Positions 11,943 through 24,704 are shown, counted from the first letter of the stretch. The stretch: DNA of 64,000 nucleotides from Adiantum capillus-veneris (GCA_014529385.2 CM043954.1:94071247-94135246), one strand, 5' to 3'. Notes: generated by a model not told the origin, from the letters alone. A program made the numbers and translations.

Positions 11943-14097
11943 TTACCTCCTTGGTCTAGGCTTTCCTTGTGTGAGGGTGTGTGTGTTCTCTCTCATGTCT
12001 TGTGCCTGCTCCTCTAACCATCTTGGAGGAAGTTCCTCCAGAGACAAGTCATATCTACTTTTCTTTAAGCAGGTCTGCTGACTCTTGGGTGCGGTGGGGT
12101 TGGTCCAAGCCTTTCCTATGGGAAGGGAAGAATCATCTATATCAGTTTCATGCTCTAAATCTTCTTCTTGTTGCCCTTGTAGGGGAGACTTCTTACCACG
12201 CTTGTGGTGAGTGATGGGATCTCCAAGACCAAGAGACTCCACTTCTTCAATACATTTGTCTTCCTCCATCCTAGTGAGGACTACAAAACAATGAGGGTCA
12301 GTACTTCCTCTAACCATTCTAGGAGCTCATTGTCGTCATCAGGGATGTTCAATTAGACGTCTTCCTCTGGTGGGTTCTCCATAGCCGCTTTAGCTTCTGC
12401 TTTCTGGTCATCATGTTGTGCAATACTGAGGGACGACCTTCTATTGGATGGGTTCCCTCAATCATGAAGGGTGAAGGTGTATAGTGAGGAGTGAGGGCAT
12501 GGGTAGATAGTGAGGGAAAATTGGAGACAGGGGGCGCCTATGAAGTAATCAGAGAACTTACAGAGATCATGTTTAGAGAAGAAGATGGGCATTGCTTGGG
12601 GTAGTCTCTTGTGTAGTGATATTTAGCATATGGAAAATGTATGCATGGTGGAGCTCCTTCTGGTAGAGAACATCTAGTTTGGTAGTGACCATATTCACCA
12701 CACCTAGAGCACATCACTAGGCAGTTGGCCACTCTAGGGTAGGTAGGGCGTGTAGGGCACGATGCCATTGGGGCGGAGACTTGGTCTGGGCTTGGGGTAG
12801 TATAGAATCTTTGGGTCATAGGGCCACCATAAGGGGACATACTAGGTACAATGAGAGATGGCAGCAACGGTGGAGATGTACTCAGGCCAAAGTGAGTAGC
12901 CCAAGGTGAGCCGGTAGAAGGTCCCATGGGGGTTGTGCTCATGTGCATGGTTGAGGCCAAGTTTTGGTGCAGATGATGGACACCCTTCAAATGGTAGCAA
13001 TCTTTAGCTTAATGACCGCCTTTACCATAGAATTGACAATGGACCATCATGGCAAATTCTTGAGGTAGGTCGCCGGGGTTGTTGCAGTTTCCGCACGATA
13101 CTTGGGCCCTAGCCTCTTGTTGTGCTCTTAGTTCCTCTAGCTTCCTTTTGAGTTGTGCCACCGGCTGAGACGATTGAGCCGATGTTTCCGACGACATCTT
13201 TTCATCTTGTAGTTCCCTCTGCAGCTTAGGGTTTCTAATTCTCTTTTGAGAGCCACCAGGGTGTCAGCAGTAGGGTCGTTCATAAGAACAACAGGCAAAG
13301 AGTTACCTGGTGAGCTAGAAAATTGTAGTCTGGCATTTTCTATTCTTGTGGCAGTCGCAAAAAAATTATCCATGGTAGGTTCAGCCCGCAAGATTTTGCG
13401 AAGCTTCTGTTGAGTTGAAATAGGCAAGGCTTTCTCCACCCACGTCTTGATCATGAAATATTTTGGTTGTTGGGGTAACCTAGCTACCAGGGATCTAGCC
13501 CGTGTCATCAACTCTACAAAAGTCTCCCCAAGACCCAAGACCCAACTCCAAGCTTTCCAGTTGGTCCAAGGCCTTCTCTCTATAGTCGCCCAGTTGAAAC
13601 TTAGCAGTGAAAGCTGCTTTGAGGGAATTCCAGTTAGCAAAGTAGCCCTCTGCAAACTGTCTATACCACTTGTCCGTCAATCCCTCCAAGGTGGAAGGAG
13701 AAAGCACCATGTAGGCATCTTCTCAGTTTAGTCCACGGCTTCGGCAGAGTGACAAGACCCGCCTCACATGGTCGATGACATCCTCAGGAGATAGTCCCTT
13801 AAAAGTAGGAAACCTGATGCTGACCCTCGAGAGAAGGTTTGTCGATTCCTCTGCCATGGCAGGCTTGATGAGAGGGGTACGAGGTGATTTTGGAGAAGAA
13901 GTTGGAGAGGGTGATGATGATGGAGACGGTGAAGGTGGCCTCAGTGGCTCAGGAAAAGGCTTGGATGAAGGTAGAGGCAATGGTGCAGGTGAGATAGCGG
14001 GAGGGGAGTATAAGTGGCTACGATCCTGAATCTTCATAGGACTTCTTAGACGTGCTCCACTTGACTTAGAGCAAGTAACGGGCATGCATAGATACAA
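11943..14097 (-). pseudogene. Decayed Ty3/Gypsy-type gag
   Basis: Reading the minus strand from about 14097, a Pro/Ser-rich leader is followed at about 13858 by MAEESTNLL...RFPTFKGLSPEDV. Next come a gag capsid-like region (TDKWYRQFAEGYF, NWNSLKAAFTAKF, 13710-13495, changing frame into 13655-13140) and two CCHC-like knuckles. The first is CQFYGKGGH, a stop, then AKDC near 13030-12990. The second is CSRCGEYGHYQTRC near 12705. The tail at 12317-11943 is charged and unassigned. Gag is the structural protein of the retrotransposon particle. Stops and frameshifts make this a relic. No protease, RT or integrase follows and I could not pair any LTRs with it, so its element boundaries are unknown. 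Confidence 0.7.
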
Positions 14098-14271
14098 AAT
14101 TTGAGTTTCCTAAATTTTAGGCTAAAATTTAGGGTAGGTGGTTGGAGCAACTACAGATGCCTATGACACCCTAGAATGTGGCCACACTATTGGCTTGCCT
14201 CAATCTGAATTCCAACATGACTGGGCTAGCTTGCAAGACCTGATAGAGCCGTTCCACCAAGTGTGCCAAAA

Positions 14272-14819
14272 ATGAGAGTATGCTACCTTAGTGGCACTTT
14301 AAATCTTGGCTTGTTTTATGCCAAGGGGGGATCATTGCTGCCAGACTTACATGCTTTTTCGGACTCAGACTGGACTGGTTGTTTTGACACACAAGTGTCC
14401 ACAAGTGGTTTTTGTTTCATGAGTGGCAGTTCATGTATATCATGGTTGAGCAAGAAGCAACCTATTGTGGCCACTTTGAGTTGTGAGGCTGAGTATAGGG
14501 CAGTCTTCACAACTACGGTTGAATGTGTATGGCTCAGATGCCTTATGGTTGATTTGGGTGTTGGACAGGACACTGCCAACACTATGTACATTGACAATCA
14601 GAGTGCATTGGCAGTTGTAAGGAACCAGTTTTTCATGCTCGCACAGAGCACATTGAACTGCATTACCACTATGTCAGGGAGAGGCTCTCAGCACGAGAGA
14701 TGAGCTTGGCTTATGTGCCAACACAGGACAACCTTGCAGATATTTTCACAAAGGCATTGTCTCGTGAGAAGTTCGAAGCTTTCTACAAAGCTTTGGGCTT
14801 ACTCCCCTTTGTGGACTGA
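14272..14819 (+). pseudogene. 3' end of a Copia polyprotein (RNase H domain), 5'-truncated
   Basis: The frame opens with YLSGTLNLGLF and continues through the Copia RNase H signature FSDSDWTGCFD, SWLSKKQPIVAT and CEAEYRAVFTT. A single-base frameshift near 14623 is followed by the normal C-terminal pattern (HYHYVRERL, DNLADIFTKAL), ending at a TGA at 14817-14819. Everything upstream of the RNase H domain is missing. The purine tract CCAGGGGGGA and an LTR start follow at 14883-14894. The sequence resembles the C-terminus of the young Copia at 40.3-45.5 kb, so the two are probably related families. Confidence 0.88.
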
Positions 14820-14893
14820 TCATGTCCTCAGGGCATGTTACTTCCCTTTCTCATGTGCCATCTCTCGTTCACCGCATCACTCCAGGGGGGATT

Positions 14894-14934
14894 TGTTATC
14901 ATATACATGTGGTAGTGATGTATGTGAACACACT
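14894..14934 (+). repeat. Start of the Copia relic's 3' LTR (continues at 24154)
   Basis: The LTR starts TGTTATCATATACATG directly after the polypurine tract and is cut after 41 bp by the 14935-24153 element. The duplicated ACACT lies at 14930-14934 and 24154-24158. After it, the sequence AGGACCGCCAGGGC with TTTTTTCCC runs resembles the matching part of the 40.3-kb Copia LTR (TCACTAGGGGCAC...TTTTTCCCCC). The far LTR end is somewhere in 24200-24400 and could not be fixed. Confidence 0.7.
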
Positions 14935-15073
14935 TGAAAGACCCTGGGAACTGTCGTGTCCGATCCTCTGCCCAACCTCCCTTTTATAGCCTCCTGGCCC
15001 TAGGATCCCTTTTCCACTGGGCAGTCAGCCCTTGGCCAAGTCCTTGACCTTCAGGGTGGCCCTTGGTCTGACA
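14935..15073 (-). repeat. 3' LTR of the coding-poor element
   Basis: 139 bp with TG...CA ends. It matches 24086-24153 at both ends (TGAAAGACCCT, GAACTGTCGTGTCCGA and CAGGGTGGCCCTTGG). Confidence 0.82.
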
Positions 15074-16790
15074 TTACTCCCCCTTGGAGAAGCATTTTCG
15101 TCCTTGAAAACACAAGTGATAGTATCTTCGTAAGAACACTGATGTTTTCCTTATTGGCATCCCATACGCGAGCCAATTGTCCAGATGATACTTGGTGAAG
15201 TGAGGAGGTTCAATGAAACCAAGAGCAACGTCTTGATCTTCATCATTATTGTCCTTGTGCAACCACCTGTATCTAAATAGTAACTCAATTTATAACTCAC
15301 TTGAGTACTTTAAAGGAGTAACCAAAACTAAGAGGTGTCTAAAGTCATAATTAGTTTTCATACTTTCTGAAGATATTGGAAAAATACAAGAAAACCTTGG
15401 CGCAACTTTCCATGAAGTTGTGAGCCAGATTTCCAACTCATGTGAGTATCTAGAAAAGCTCATAGCTACTGAGGGACAGAATAGGGAGTGTCCTCATGTC
15501 AGACTTCTGAATGTTTTGGAACACACAGAACTACATATTCACCCCTAATGAAGGTTACCTGCCAACATAATTTGCCAGCCGACCTATTAAGTCCTTGATT
15601 TATGAAACTATTGAAACGATATCCAATCCCACCACAATAGGTGTTCAAAGCTGAAAACCTTACTTAAGAAAGTTCTAGAATAGGGAGAGAATCACCCATT
15701 TAGAATGCGTTGTGCTAACGTATGCTCTTAGCAGATCCTTTAGAAAAAAATACTTGTAAGCTGCCCATTCAAAATGGGATGAATAGCAGCAGTAAGAGTG
15801 AGGTGCTTTCCCCCAACCACTTACAGACAGTCTACCACAACTAACGATAAAATATGACTCAACCATTAAGTATCCAGCCATATATTTGATATGGAGTGGA
15901 GACAACCAACTAGGCTGAAAGCGGGTTGGACTGGAGTAAGCTCATAGAATTTAGACCACCCAACCACCATAGACACCCATCTTGAGCCAGTACCTGGCAG
16001 GGAATAAACTCATAATAAATCTGCAGTAGAGATTGCACTTGCAGTGCAAAAAGAATAAAGTCCATGAATTTGCATGCTGCTCCAAATAAATCAATGTTAA
16101 ACACTAGGGTCCATAACACCTAGTGTGAATTCATTTAACACAAACTTATCCAAACCGCAATTCCATGACGAGACTTTGCATGATACATACGGGAAAGCCT
16201 GGCAACAAAAGTTGGACCATAACAGAATGTGGCAACCCAATCATACCTAGGTACCAACCATGAGACATTCTCATGAACGTAGCATACTTGGCTATATGTA
16301 GAAATGACCCTCCGTTAAGGTGGTTTCACAACACTTGTAATCGGAACAAGTTTGTACTTAGTACCCGACAAGTTCTGGCCACTGAAATTGTTCCTGATAC
16401 GGTGTGCTCCAAATGGTCTAATAAACGGATGCGACCAGCACGTAGGGACGTCATCACGACACATCATTAGGAATTAGGCGCTAGTGTGAGTCCCAAAGAC
16501 TCATATTCTCCACATGTGGAATATGTCTCAAATAAAGATGGCCGAAAAAGAGACATCCATCAAGTACAAGATGTACTTGTGTGTGGAGGTAACCGCAAAA
16601 CACTCCATGACAAGAGTGAGAGGGACCCTCATTATCATTGCTCCACAGTGGCTAAACCGAACTCCTTGAGTTCCTAGACCATGTTGTATCCCATGTGACA
16701 ACATGTGCCAAATTGAACCCGACAAGTGTGTTCATAACAGCATAATGTATATTGGACACTATGGCCCAAAATACATTGTTCTGACATGCC
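15074..16790 (-). other. Internal region (3' half) of the coding-poor LTR element
   Basis: No convincing coding sequence. A 62-codon minus-strand frame at 15262-15074 runs into the polypurine tract and could be the last trace of a pol C-terminus, but no motif is readable. Confidence 0.4.
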
Positions 16791-16795
16791 CTTGG

Positions 16796-17117
16796 TGTAA
16801 AGAATGAGGATGCAAGAGAGCTACACAAGACAAGCACAAAGCACACAGAGATGGAAAGCTTCTTCTTCTTCTTCACAGAAAAGAGAGTACAAAATGACTA
16901 AGTGCTAAAGCTGAAAAGTAGCACATATGTACATGCGGTCACTAAGTGTGAACTCGCTAGAAGCATACTAGGCTGGCACTATAAGTGTAGTCCAGCTGTA
17001 GAATCACTGGCAGAGATCCTCCGTGTCGGTCACCTAACGCGCCAGTGAGTAAATGCCGTAAGCGGCCAAGACCCGTAGTGGATGCCAGCTCAAGGTGTAG
17101 AGCTCGACATCTCAACA
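16796..17117 (-). repeat. 3' LTR of the 16.8-22.1 kb Copia
   Basis: 322 bp with TG...CA ends. The last codons of the polyprotein run into it. Confidence 0.96.
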
Positions 17118-20100
17118 CTCCCCCTCGAGCTCTGCATGTCGCAGAGTCCAAGCATAGTCCGGAAACGTCGAAGCTTCTCAGCTCCGAGGGCCTTGGTAAA
17201 GATATCCGCTATCTGCTCCTCTGTGCTGACGTAGACCAAGTCGATGTCGCCCGCCAACACTCGCTCTCGAACGTAGTGGTAATGGACCTCTATGTGTTTG
17301 GTCCTGGCATGGAACACTGGGTTCCTAGCCAACTGCATGCTGCTGAGGTTGTCACAATGGATGAAAATCTGCTGGTCCACCTGCACTCCCAAGTCCTCAA
17401 GTAATGTGCGTAGCCAAGCTACCTCGCACGCCGCAACTGCTGCACCTCTGTACTCGGCCTCTGTGCTCGATAAAGCAACCGTAGGCTGCTTTTTGCTGCT
17501 CCAAGTAACAGCAGCACTCCCAAAAGAGAACATGAAGCCACTCGTAGATCTCCTATCAACAATGCTACCTGCCCAATCTGCATCTGTATACCCATACAAT
17601 GCTAATGGTGCATCTGCTGCATAGAACAATGCGTAGTCAAGAGTACCTTGCACATACCTAAGTGTGCGTCGTACTCCATCCAAATGTGGCTTCCTCGGAA
17701 GTTGCATGAACTGACTCTCCAAGCCTACTGTGTAGCTCAAGTCTGGCCTCGTGATAGTCAAGTAGATTAGACTACCCACAATCTTCTTGTACATGTTGAC
17801 ATCCTCAACAACATCACCCTTCTCTGCACTCAGCTTTGCATTCACATCCAAGGGAATAGAAATTGGCTTACAATCAGCCATACCATACTTTGACAACATG
17901 TCCAAAGCATACTGTCTCTGTGATAGCCATACACCCTCTGGAGTCCTGATCACTTCAATGCCAAGAAAGTAGCGCAACTCGCCTAAATCTTTCATTTCAA
18001 ACTCCTGTTTGAGAAGACCCTTCACATGGTTAATCTCCATAGCATTGTCACCAACAATAATAAGGTCATCTACATATATGGTAATGACCACAATCCCCAC
18101 ATCACTCTCACGTACATAGAGTGAATGATCAGCATGAGCTCTCCTAAAACCAATACTGACAAGATACTTGGCAATCCTGTCATACCATGCTCTAGAGCCC
18201 TGCTTCAAACCATACAAAGCTTTGAGAAGTCTGCATACATAATCTGGGTAGCCTGGATCGACATAACCAGGTGGCTGATCCATATACACTTCCTCTTGCA
18301 ACTCACCATTCAAGAAGGCATTCTTTACATCCATTTGATGCATAATCCATCCTCTAGATGCAGCCACTGCTATGACAGCTCTCACTGTCGTCATCTTTGC
18401 CACTGGAGGAAAGGTCTCCTCATAGTCTATGCCATACGTCTGTGCATAACCCTTTGCGACCAGCCTTGCCTTGTGACGCTCAATGTTACCATCAGCCTTA
18501 TGCTTGGTTTTATACACCCATTTACAGCCAATAGCTTTCTTGCCACTTGGCAATGGCACCAACTCCCATGTGTCATTTGCTTCCAATGCAGCCATCTCTT
18601 CATTCATTGCATCATCCCAATGCACATTTCCAACTGCATCCTCAAAACATGTGGGCTCCACATCCTGTATCACCTTAGCCATGTAGGCTTGGTGATGCGC
18701 TAGATACCCATCATAAGTCAATTTCTGAACTGGATTTCTGACTCTATTAGATCTGCACGGTCCTGGGTCACTCCTTTGCCCCCTAGCATCCTCTTGTACT
18801 TTCCTTACACCAGGTGTCTTGACAGCCGGAATTCTAAATTCCTCATCAAGACTTTGTTCAGAACCATCTGAATCCATGTCTACATGTGAAAAACCTGATG
18901 ATACATCAGCCATAAAGGGAGGTTCATCAACCTTTTCCTTTCCTTTTCGTGATACATTCCCTGTACCTGTTGGTGGAGTAACCTGCATACGTAGTCTATC
19001 ATTCCATGGTTTCTCAACAGAGCCACGAGAAGAGGACTCTTGTGGTCCACTCAAAACCTGTGACTGTGGCCTCACATTTTGTACAACCACATCATCTTTT
19101 ACATCAGCCCCAATAGTGCCATGTGCATTACTGTACCAGCTGCTCATCTCATCAAAGACTACATCTCTGCTCACTCGTAATTCTCGTGTAGTAGGATTGT
19201 AGCACCTGTAGCCCTTTTGTTCAAGGGAATATCCCACAAGAATACATTTCTCTGCTTTAGGATCCAATTTCCTACGCAACTCATCTGGTACATGCACGTA
19301 AGCTATGCAGCCAAACACTTTCAAGTGTGCCAAATCAGGCTTTGTACCTGTAAACTTTTCATCAGGTGTTACATCATGCACCGCAGCTGTAGGTGTCCTG
19401 TTCATAATGTACACAACTGTATTTACAGCTTCAGCCCAAAAATGATGAGGCATGTTCTTCTCATTCATCAATGCACGTGCAACCTCTGCAATGTGCCTGT
19501 TTTTCCTTTCTGCGACCCCATTCTGTTGTGGAGTATATCTGCATGTAAACTGCCTGTGTATACCATGCATTCGCAGAAAATCTGAAAAATCATTGGAGAA
19601 GTACTCTCCCCCTCCATCTGACCTCAATGTCTTGATTTGCATATCTGTCTCCTTCTCAATCATGACTTTGAAGTCTTGAAAGTGACCAAACACTTCACTT
19701 TTGTTACGCATGAAGTAGACCCATACTTTCCTTGTATGGTCATCAATGAAAGAGACATAATACCTACAACCATGTATACTTGCAGTATCGGTTGGACCCC
19801 AAACATCTGTGTGCACCACCTCAAGTGGCTTTTTACATACATTGCGCTCATGTGGAAATGAGCCCTTTGACTGTTTTGCAAACTGGCATGCTGCACACAC
19901 TTTATGCATACCATCCACCTTGAATTTGGGCAAACCTTGTACAATCTGTTTTGATTGCATGCTGCGCAATCTCTGCTCATTGACATGGCCAATGCGTTTG
20001 TGCCAAATGTCAACATCAGCCACAACACCTGTGCCCTGTGCAAATAATGCAGCTTTTACCTCAGGCATGTCTACATTCAGCGTAAACATTCTGCCCACAC

Positions 20101-21439
20101 ATTTGCCCTCTGTGATCAGCTTACAGCCATTCTGGAAATCTTCTACATAACAGCCATTTGGATTGAAGCGAACTTGCAAACCCTGCTCAACCATTTGTCC
20201 AACAGAAACAAGATTCTTTGTAATGTTTGGGACATGAAGTACATCTGCTAAGTACTTTGATTTCCCACTCTTTGTATTTAGAGGTATGTCCCCTACATGA
20301 GCAATGGGGTGAGCTGTGTCATCTCCTGTCTGCACATAGCCTGACACATCTGGTTTGCGCATATCTCTAAACCACTCTCCACGAGACGTCATGTGATTAG
20401 AGGCACCTGAATCAACATACCAAATTTCATCTTGGGTGGAATTCTCTGCAGTCATTGTATTCATTACATGCTGCATAACAAACATGCGCTCATTTTTGCT
20501 GTCATCTGCATCTCTGCTAGTAGATGCATAGTTGCCCTGTTCTCTCTTTCTACTTGCTTTTCCCTTTGGACAGTCACGTGACATGTGACCTCTTTCACCA
20601 CAAGTCCAACATTCTCTACTATCTGGAGTATGTTGCTGCCTGCTTGATCCTGCACCACGACCTCTTTGACTCCCCCTGCCTTGAAACTGGTTTCCCCTGC
20701 CACTTGTATTGTTTTGATTTGATTGACCTTCCAAAAATTGGCCCCTGCAACCCCTTGGGCCTCGACCACGACCTCTACCTCTACCTCTGTTGGAGTTAGA
20801 ATAGAAGGCCTGTTCAGAATTATTTCTGCCATGAGAAGAAGATGTGTCAAGGTTCTTCTCCTCAAGAATAAGCATAGAAATCAAATCTTGGAACACAGGG
20901 ATGTCGTCTCTTGTATTCATGGAAGACCTAAAATGTACATACTCATCTCCTAGACCATCCAAGCATGCACGGACAATGTCATCGTCTTCCACTGAGACTT
21001 TAATAGATCCAAGAGCCTCAATGATACTCTTGATCTTCAAAGCATAATCATTGATGGAGAGGTTGTTCCTCTTAACCCGATTTAGCTCCGACTTTAGTTG
21101 AAGCTTCCTGGCCTTGGTGTTCACCTCGAACACTCTGCCTAAGTTTTTCCATGCAATGGCGGGGGTTTCAGCATCCTGTAGATAGCCCATCATGCCATCT
21201 GTGATGCTCATAGAAAGCCAATACATCACTTTGCTCTGGCCTTGTTGCCAGTCCCTCAAAGCTTTCCTTTGTTCTGCTGTAGCATTTGCCTCGGGAATCT
21301 CTGGTTCCTTTTCATTGTCTCCTTCTACATAGTCCCAATAACCTTTTCCTTTTAGGAAATTTGTTATTCTGAACTTCCAAGCAGGGTAGTTATTTTTCTC
21401 AAGCTTCTCAGTAACAATCTAACTGAAACCGTCAGACAT
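17090..21439 (-). CDS. Copia gag-pol polyprotein
   Basis: A single frame of about 1450 codons starts at the ATG at 21439-21437 and ends 28 bases inside the 3' LTR. Order: gag (NNYPAWKFRITNFL, later WKNLGRVFEV); one CCHC knuckle CWTCGERGHMSRDC; aspartic protease WYVDSGASNHM; integrase with its HHCC region (HKRIGHV...CAACQFAK) and catalytic segments (HTDVWGP, LRSDGGGEYF, YTPQQNGVAERKNRH); reverse transcriptase (NAFLNGELQEEVYM, YVDDLIIVG); RNase H (YTDADWAGSIVDRRSTSG, SSTEAEYRGAA). The protease-integrase-RT-RNase H order defines Copia. The only visible lesion is an in-frame TAG at codon 7 (21421-21419). The rest is open, so a product would need readthrough or a downstream start. Confidence 0.93.
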
Positions 21440-21752
21440 CTTGAAGCACTAAGACAAAATAGCTGCAATTTGCAAAAACCTGCAAATCTGCTGAACCTGC
21501 TATCGTGGTTCCTGTAACGCTTTCTACACTCAACGAGTGTCCACAATCAAGCGTACATACAACCACTGTACTTGTACAGTAAAAAAATGTATACTGCACT
21601 TTGGAGGCCTGTTCAGAAACTTGTGCGAAAAACCCCTAAAAAATTTTTCGTTGCGCGAGGCGCCTTCGGCATCTAGTCGTGGATTGCGAACGAAGGGATT
21701 GTGATGCTCTTGCTCTCTTAGCCTCTCTTGCCTGCACCAGGCTCTGATACCA

Positions 21753-22074
21753 TGTAAAGAATGAGGATGCAAGAGAGCTACACAAGACAAGCACAAAGCA
21801 CACATAGATGGAAAGCTTCTTCTTCTTCTTCACAGAAAAGAGAGTACAAAATGACTAAGTGCTAAAGCTGAAAAGTAGCACATATGTACATGCGGTCACT
21901 AAGTGTGAACTCGCTAGAAGCGTACTAGGCTGGCACTATAAGTGTAGTCCAGCTGTAGAATCACTGGCAGAGATCCTCCGTGTCGGTCACCTAACGCGCC
22001 AGTGAGTAAATGCCGTAAGCGGCCAAGACCCGTAGTGGATGCCAGCTCAAGGTGTAGAGCTCGACATCTCAACA
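21753..22074 (-). repeat. 5' LTR of the 16.8-22.1 kb Copia
   Basis: 322 bp. Differences from its partner are CACAGAGATGG versus CACATAGATGG and GAAGCATAC versus GAAGCGTAC. Followed on the minus strand by the initiator-Met primer site. Confidence 0.96.
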
Positions 22075-22079
22075 CTTGG

Positions 22080-24085
22080 CATGGCTCAGAGATATTCAAG
22101 CATATTTATACGACTTGATCAAGAAAAGCATAATAAAAAATGGAATAACACCAAATCAATAGATGCGTACCTGGAGATTAAACTGAATGTTCACTTACCC
22201 GTATTTTACCAATTCTGTGAACGTGTATATCAATGCCCTTGATTTGAAGTCAATGAGCTGTATCGGTGTACACGTTAGAAGCCTTGCTTTATGTAAAACT
22301 GTCAAAGCACTTTTCTTTGCACAACGTACAATATTTTCCAAAATAAATGTGAAAACATGGAAAAACAAGCAAAACGTAAAATTGTCTAACCTGTTCATCC
22401 CGTTGTAAGCAGTTGTCTTGAAATTCTGAAGGATACTGCTGGAAGATGTCTCATAGCCATAGCTGCTGCGCAGAGAGAGTTGTCTTGTATATCATAAACA
22501 CCCTCATTGCATTTAATGAAATAACAAGCATACAAACTGACAAATTCCGCCAAGTTTTTATGCTCATAGCATAAGCCAGACGGGAAAATCTCAATGCAAG
22601 ATGCCAAACTGAAAACCTTGCTTCCCTTAACAACTTATGGAGTTCTTGAGAGCTCGTAGCTAGAGGATATTTATGCTAAGAAATAGATGTCATAGCAAAA
22701 GAAAGTCGACCATGTGGATCATTCACAAAAAATAGACCTTGTCTACTTGTAGATTTGCTAGAAAAACAGAATTATATGTGCAAAGTATGTGCATCTTGTA
22801 CATACTTGAGTCTATGAATGATAGTCGTGATCAATCGTAGACGCCCATTGCATACCATAGTTATCAAGCACATGCTCAATAAACAAATATCAATTGTGTA
22901 CCTCGTTATTTACACCTACCGACGAAGCTTGCCGCCGTAAGAATCGAATGAGTTGCGAGCAAGAAGAAAACCGATAAATGATTTTCCAGATACTGATGTT
23001 TGGTTCAATAGACAATGCCGACAGTGGATTCAAGTTCACCATTTTGGATTGTCAGCTTCTAAGAATTGAATTAATGATTGGGTTTACCAATCACCGTTGC
23101 CTTATAAGGCACCTGCCATGCCTGAGCTATATGTATGACAAGACAACCTTGCCTCACGGTAGAGTGCCAAAAAGCCCTTGCATGGGTTATCTCTATTGGA
23201 GCCTTACTCCTTAGTGCAAATCATGATTATGCCTAGCTAAATTGGACGTATTGCATTGATCATGGCCATACCTATCTCGTAGGTAATCTTGCAGTGTACT
23301 GTGGTCAAGATTAACATGTTACGTAATGAATTGCTCTTGCAATGCAATAGTATACATAGAGCTATGAAAACCAGAAGAACATGAAAGCTCAAACCTTATA
23401 ATCCACTCTGGTCTTTGTCGCGGTTGGAAAAGATCGTAAATTTGTGAGAAAAATCAATCTCCGCGATGCCAACATGCAGCCAGCTTTCCTTGAAAGGTTG
23501 GCCATGCCGAAGCGTGTCACTTTTTTTTGAATTTGTTGACATGCCGATTAAGGCATCCCTTGCAACGCTCTTCCTATCACACTTCTCATGGCCCATGCAT
23601 GCTGGCTATACGTCTCCTCGTGTGTGCGCTTCGATTTTGTATCCGAGGTTAGGGTCGAAGTGCGAGGAATTGCCCATGGGCACTTGTCCCAAGTTAAAAA
23701 AATATGTGCCCTAAGGCCAAAGGCCCGTGGGCACCTGTGTGTGAAAACAAAATTCCAAGAAGCTATGGCGCACAGATCCGCAACGAGTTGGGAAGAGAGA
23801 GAGACAAAGCGCGTTCAGTTGATTTCTCGGCCTCGACCCTATGTCGAGATGCGCTGCTCCTTGCCTCGCGCTCTGATCAAGCCCACCTGTAAGCATTTTG
23901 GCACCGATTGACCTTATCCCTCCCCCCGACATAGGGTCGTTGCACACGGACCTTCCCCGTCCTCCGGTCCTGTCGCCTGTCAAGCAAGCTTGCACGCGGT
24001 TCCTCCTTGCTTCCTTTGCATGAACACGAAATGCAAGAGTGGATCCATGATTTCATGCCCAAAAAATACCTCGATCTGATATCAT
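22080..24085 (-). other. Internal region (5' half) of the coding-poor LTR element
   Basis: About 2 kb between the nested Copia and the decayed primer site. No gag motif, zinc knuckle or long frame could be read on either strand. Confidence 0.4.
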
Positions 24086-24153
24086 TGAAAGACCCTAGGA
24101 ACTGTCGTGTCCGAATCCTCCGCCCAGCCTCCAGGGTGGCCCTTGGCCTCACA
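24086..24153 (-). repeat. 5' LTR of the coding-poor element, internally deleted
   Basis: 68 bp that match both ends of the 139-bp LTR at 14935-15073 but lack its middle. The target duplication ACACT follows at 24154-24158. Confidence 0.8.
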
Positions 24154-24158
24154 ACACT

Positions 24159-24704
24159 AGGACCGCCAGGGCATTTTTTCCCTCTTTAGGACGTTTTTTC
24201 CCCCGTGCATTGTATATACACTAACGGGCAAAGAAAGGGAAGGTAAGGAGCCTCTTCGACTACGAGGTGGTGTCGAAGCATCAGTGGCGGCATCTCCACA
24301 GAAACCACCACCGCCACCACTAGAGAGGCGGTGCCTAGAAGAGTCTGTAGATCATCTAGTCGACATCGAACTCTAAGAGTGTGCTGATCGCTTCAAAACA
24401 GAGGCAGACGTTGAAGGAGTGGAACGACGCGACGGTGCTCCAAAGCGATGATGCTCCTCGTACCACCTCCTCTGCTCAGGTGACAAGGAAGAAAGAAACT
24501 GATCATCATCCATACATGCATTAAACACACGAACATTAAAATCTTAATGATGAATGGACAAGAAAATTTGAACAAGTTATAATTTGACTAAACACAATTT
24601 AAATTTCTCAAGTATAGCATATAGACAAGAATGGACAAAACTTCACATGAATACAATATATATTATAAAAGGAGCAAAATTGCTCAAATACAATGTTTAT
24701 GGCT
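24159..24704. other. Remainder of the split Copia LTR, then unassigned sequence
   Basis: The first part continues the LTR begun at 14894. The LTR end is not identifiable. No gene is seen up to 24704. Confidence 0.4.

Larger units (their letters stand above)
16796..22074 (-). mobile_element. Young, nearly intact Copia retrotransposon
   Basis: LTRs of 322 bp each (16796-17117 and 21753-22074, TGTAAAG...CTCAACA) differ at only two positions by eye. They are flanked by the target duplication CTTGG (16791-16795 and 22075-22079). On the minus strand the primer site TGGTATCAGAGC (21752-21741) directly abuts the 5' LTR, and the polypurine tract CTCGAGGGGGAG abuts the 3' LTR at 17118. One long gag-pol frame fills the interior. 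It is inserted in the coding-poor LTR element. Confidence 0.96.
14935..24153 (-). mobile_element. Coding-poor LTR retrotransposon hosting a young Copia
   Basis: Short LTRs beginning TGAAAGACCCT and ending CTGACA/CTCACA lie at 14935-15073 and 24086-24153, flanked by the 5-bp duplication ACACT. On the minus strand the right LTR is followed by TGATATCAGATC at 24084-24073, a decayed initiator-Met primer site (two mismatches to TGGTATCAGAGC). The left LTR is preceded by the purine tract CTCCAAGGGGGAG. Without the nested Copia (16796-22074 plus its TSD) the element is about 3.9 kb. No gag or pol motif is readable in 15074-16790 or 22080-24085, so it is either a large non-autonomous element or extremely decayed. 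The right LTR lacks about 70 bp present in the left LTR. Confidence 0.8.

Noticed and set aside
18125..20150. Plus-strand open frames of 60-190 codons within the Copia at 16.8-22.1 kb
   Set aside because: Antisense shadows of the long gag-pol frame.
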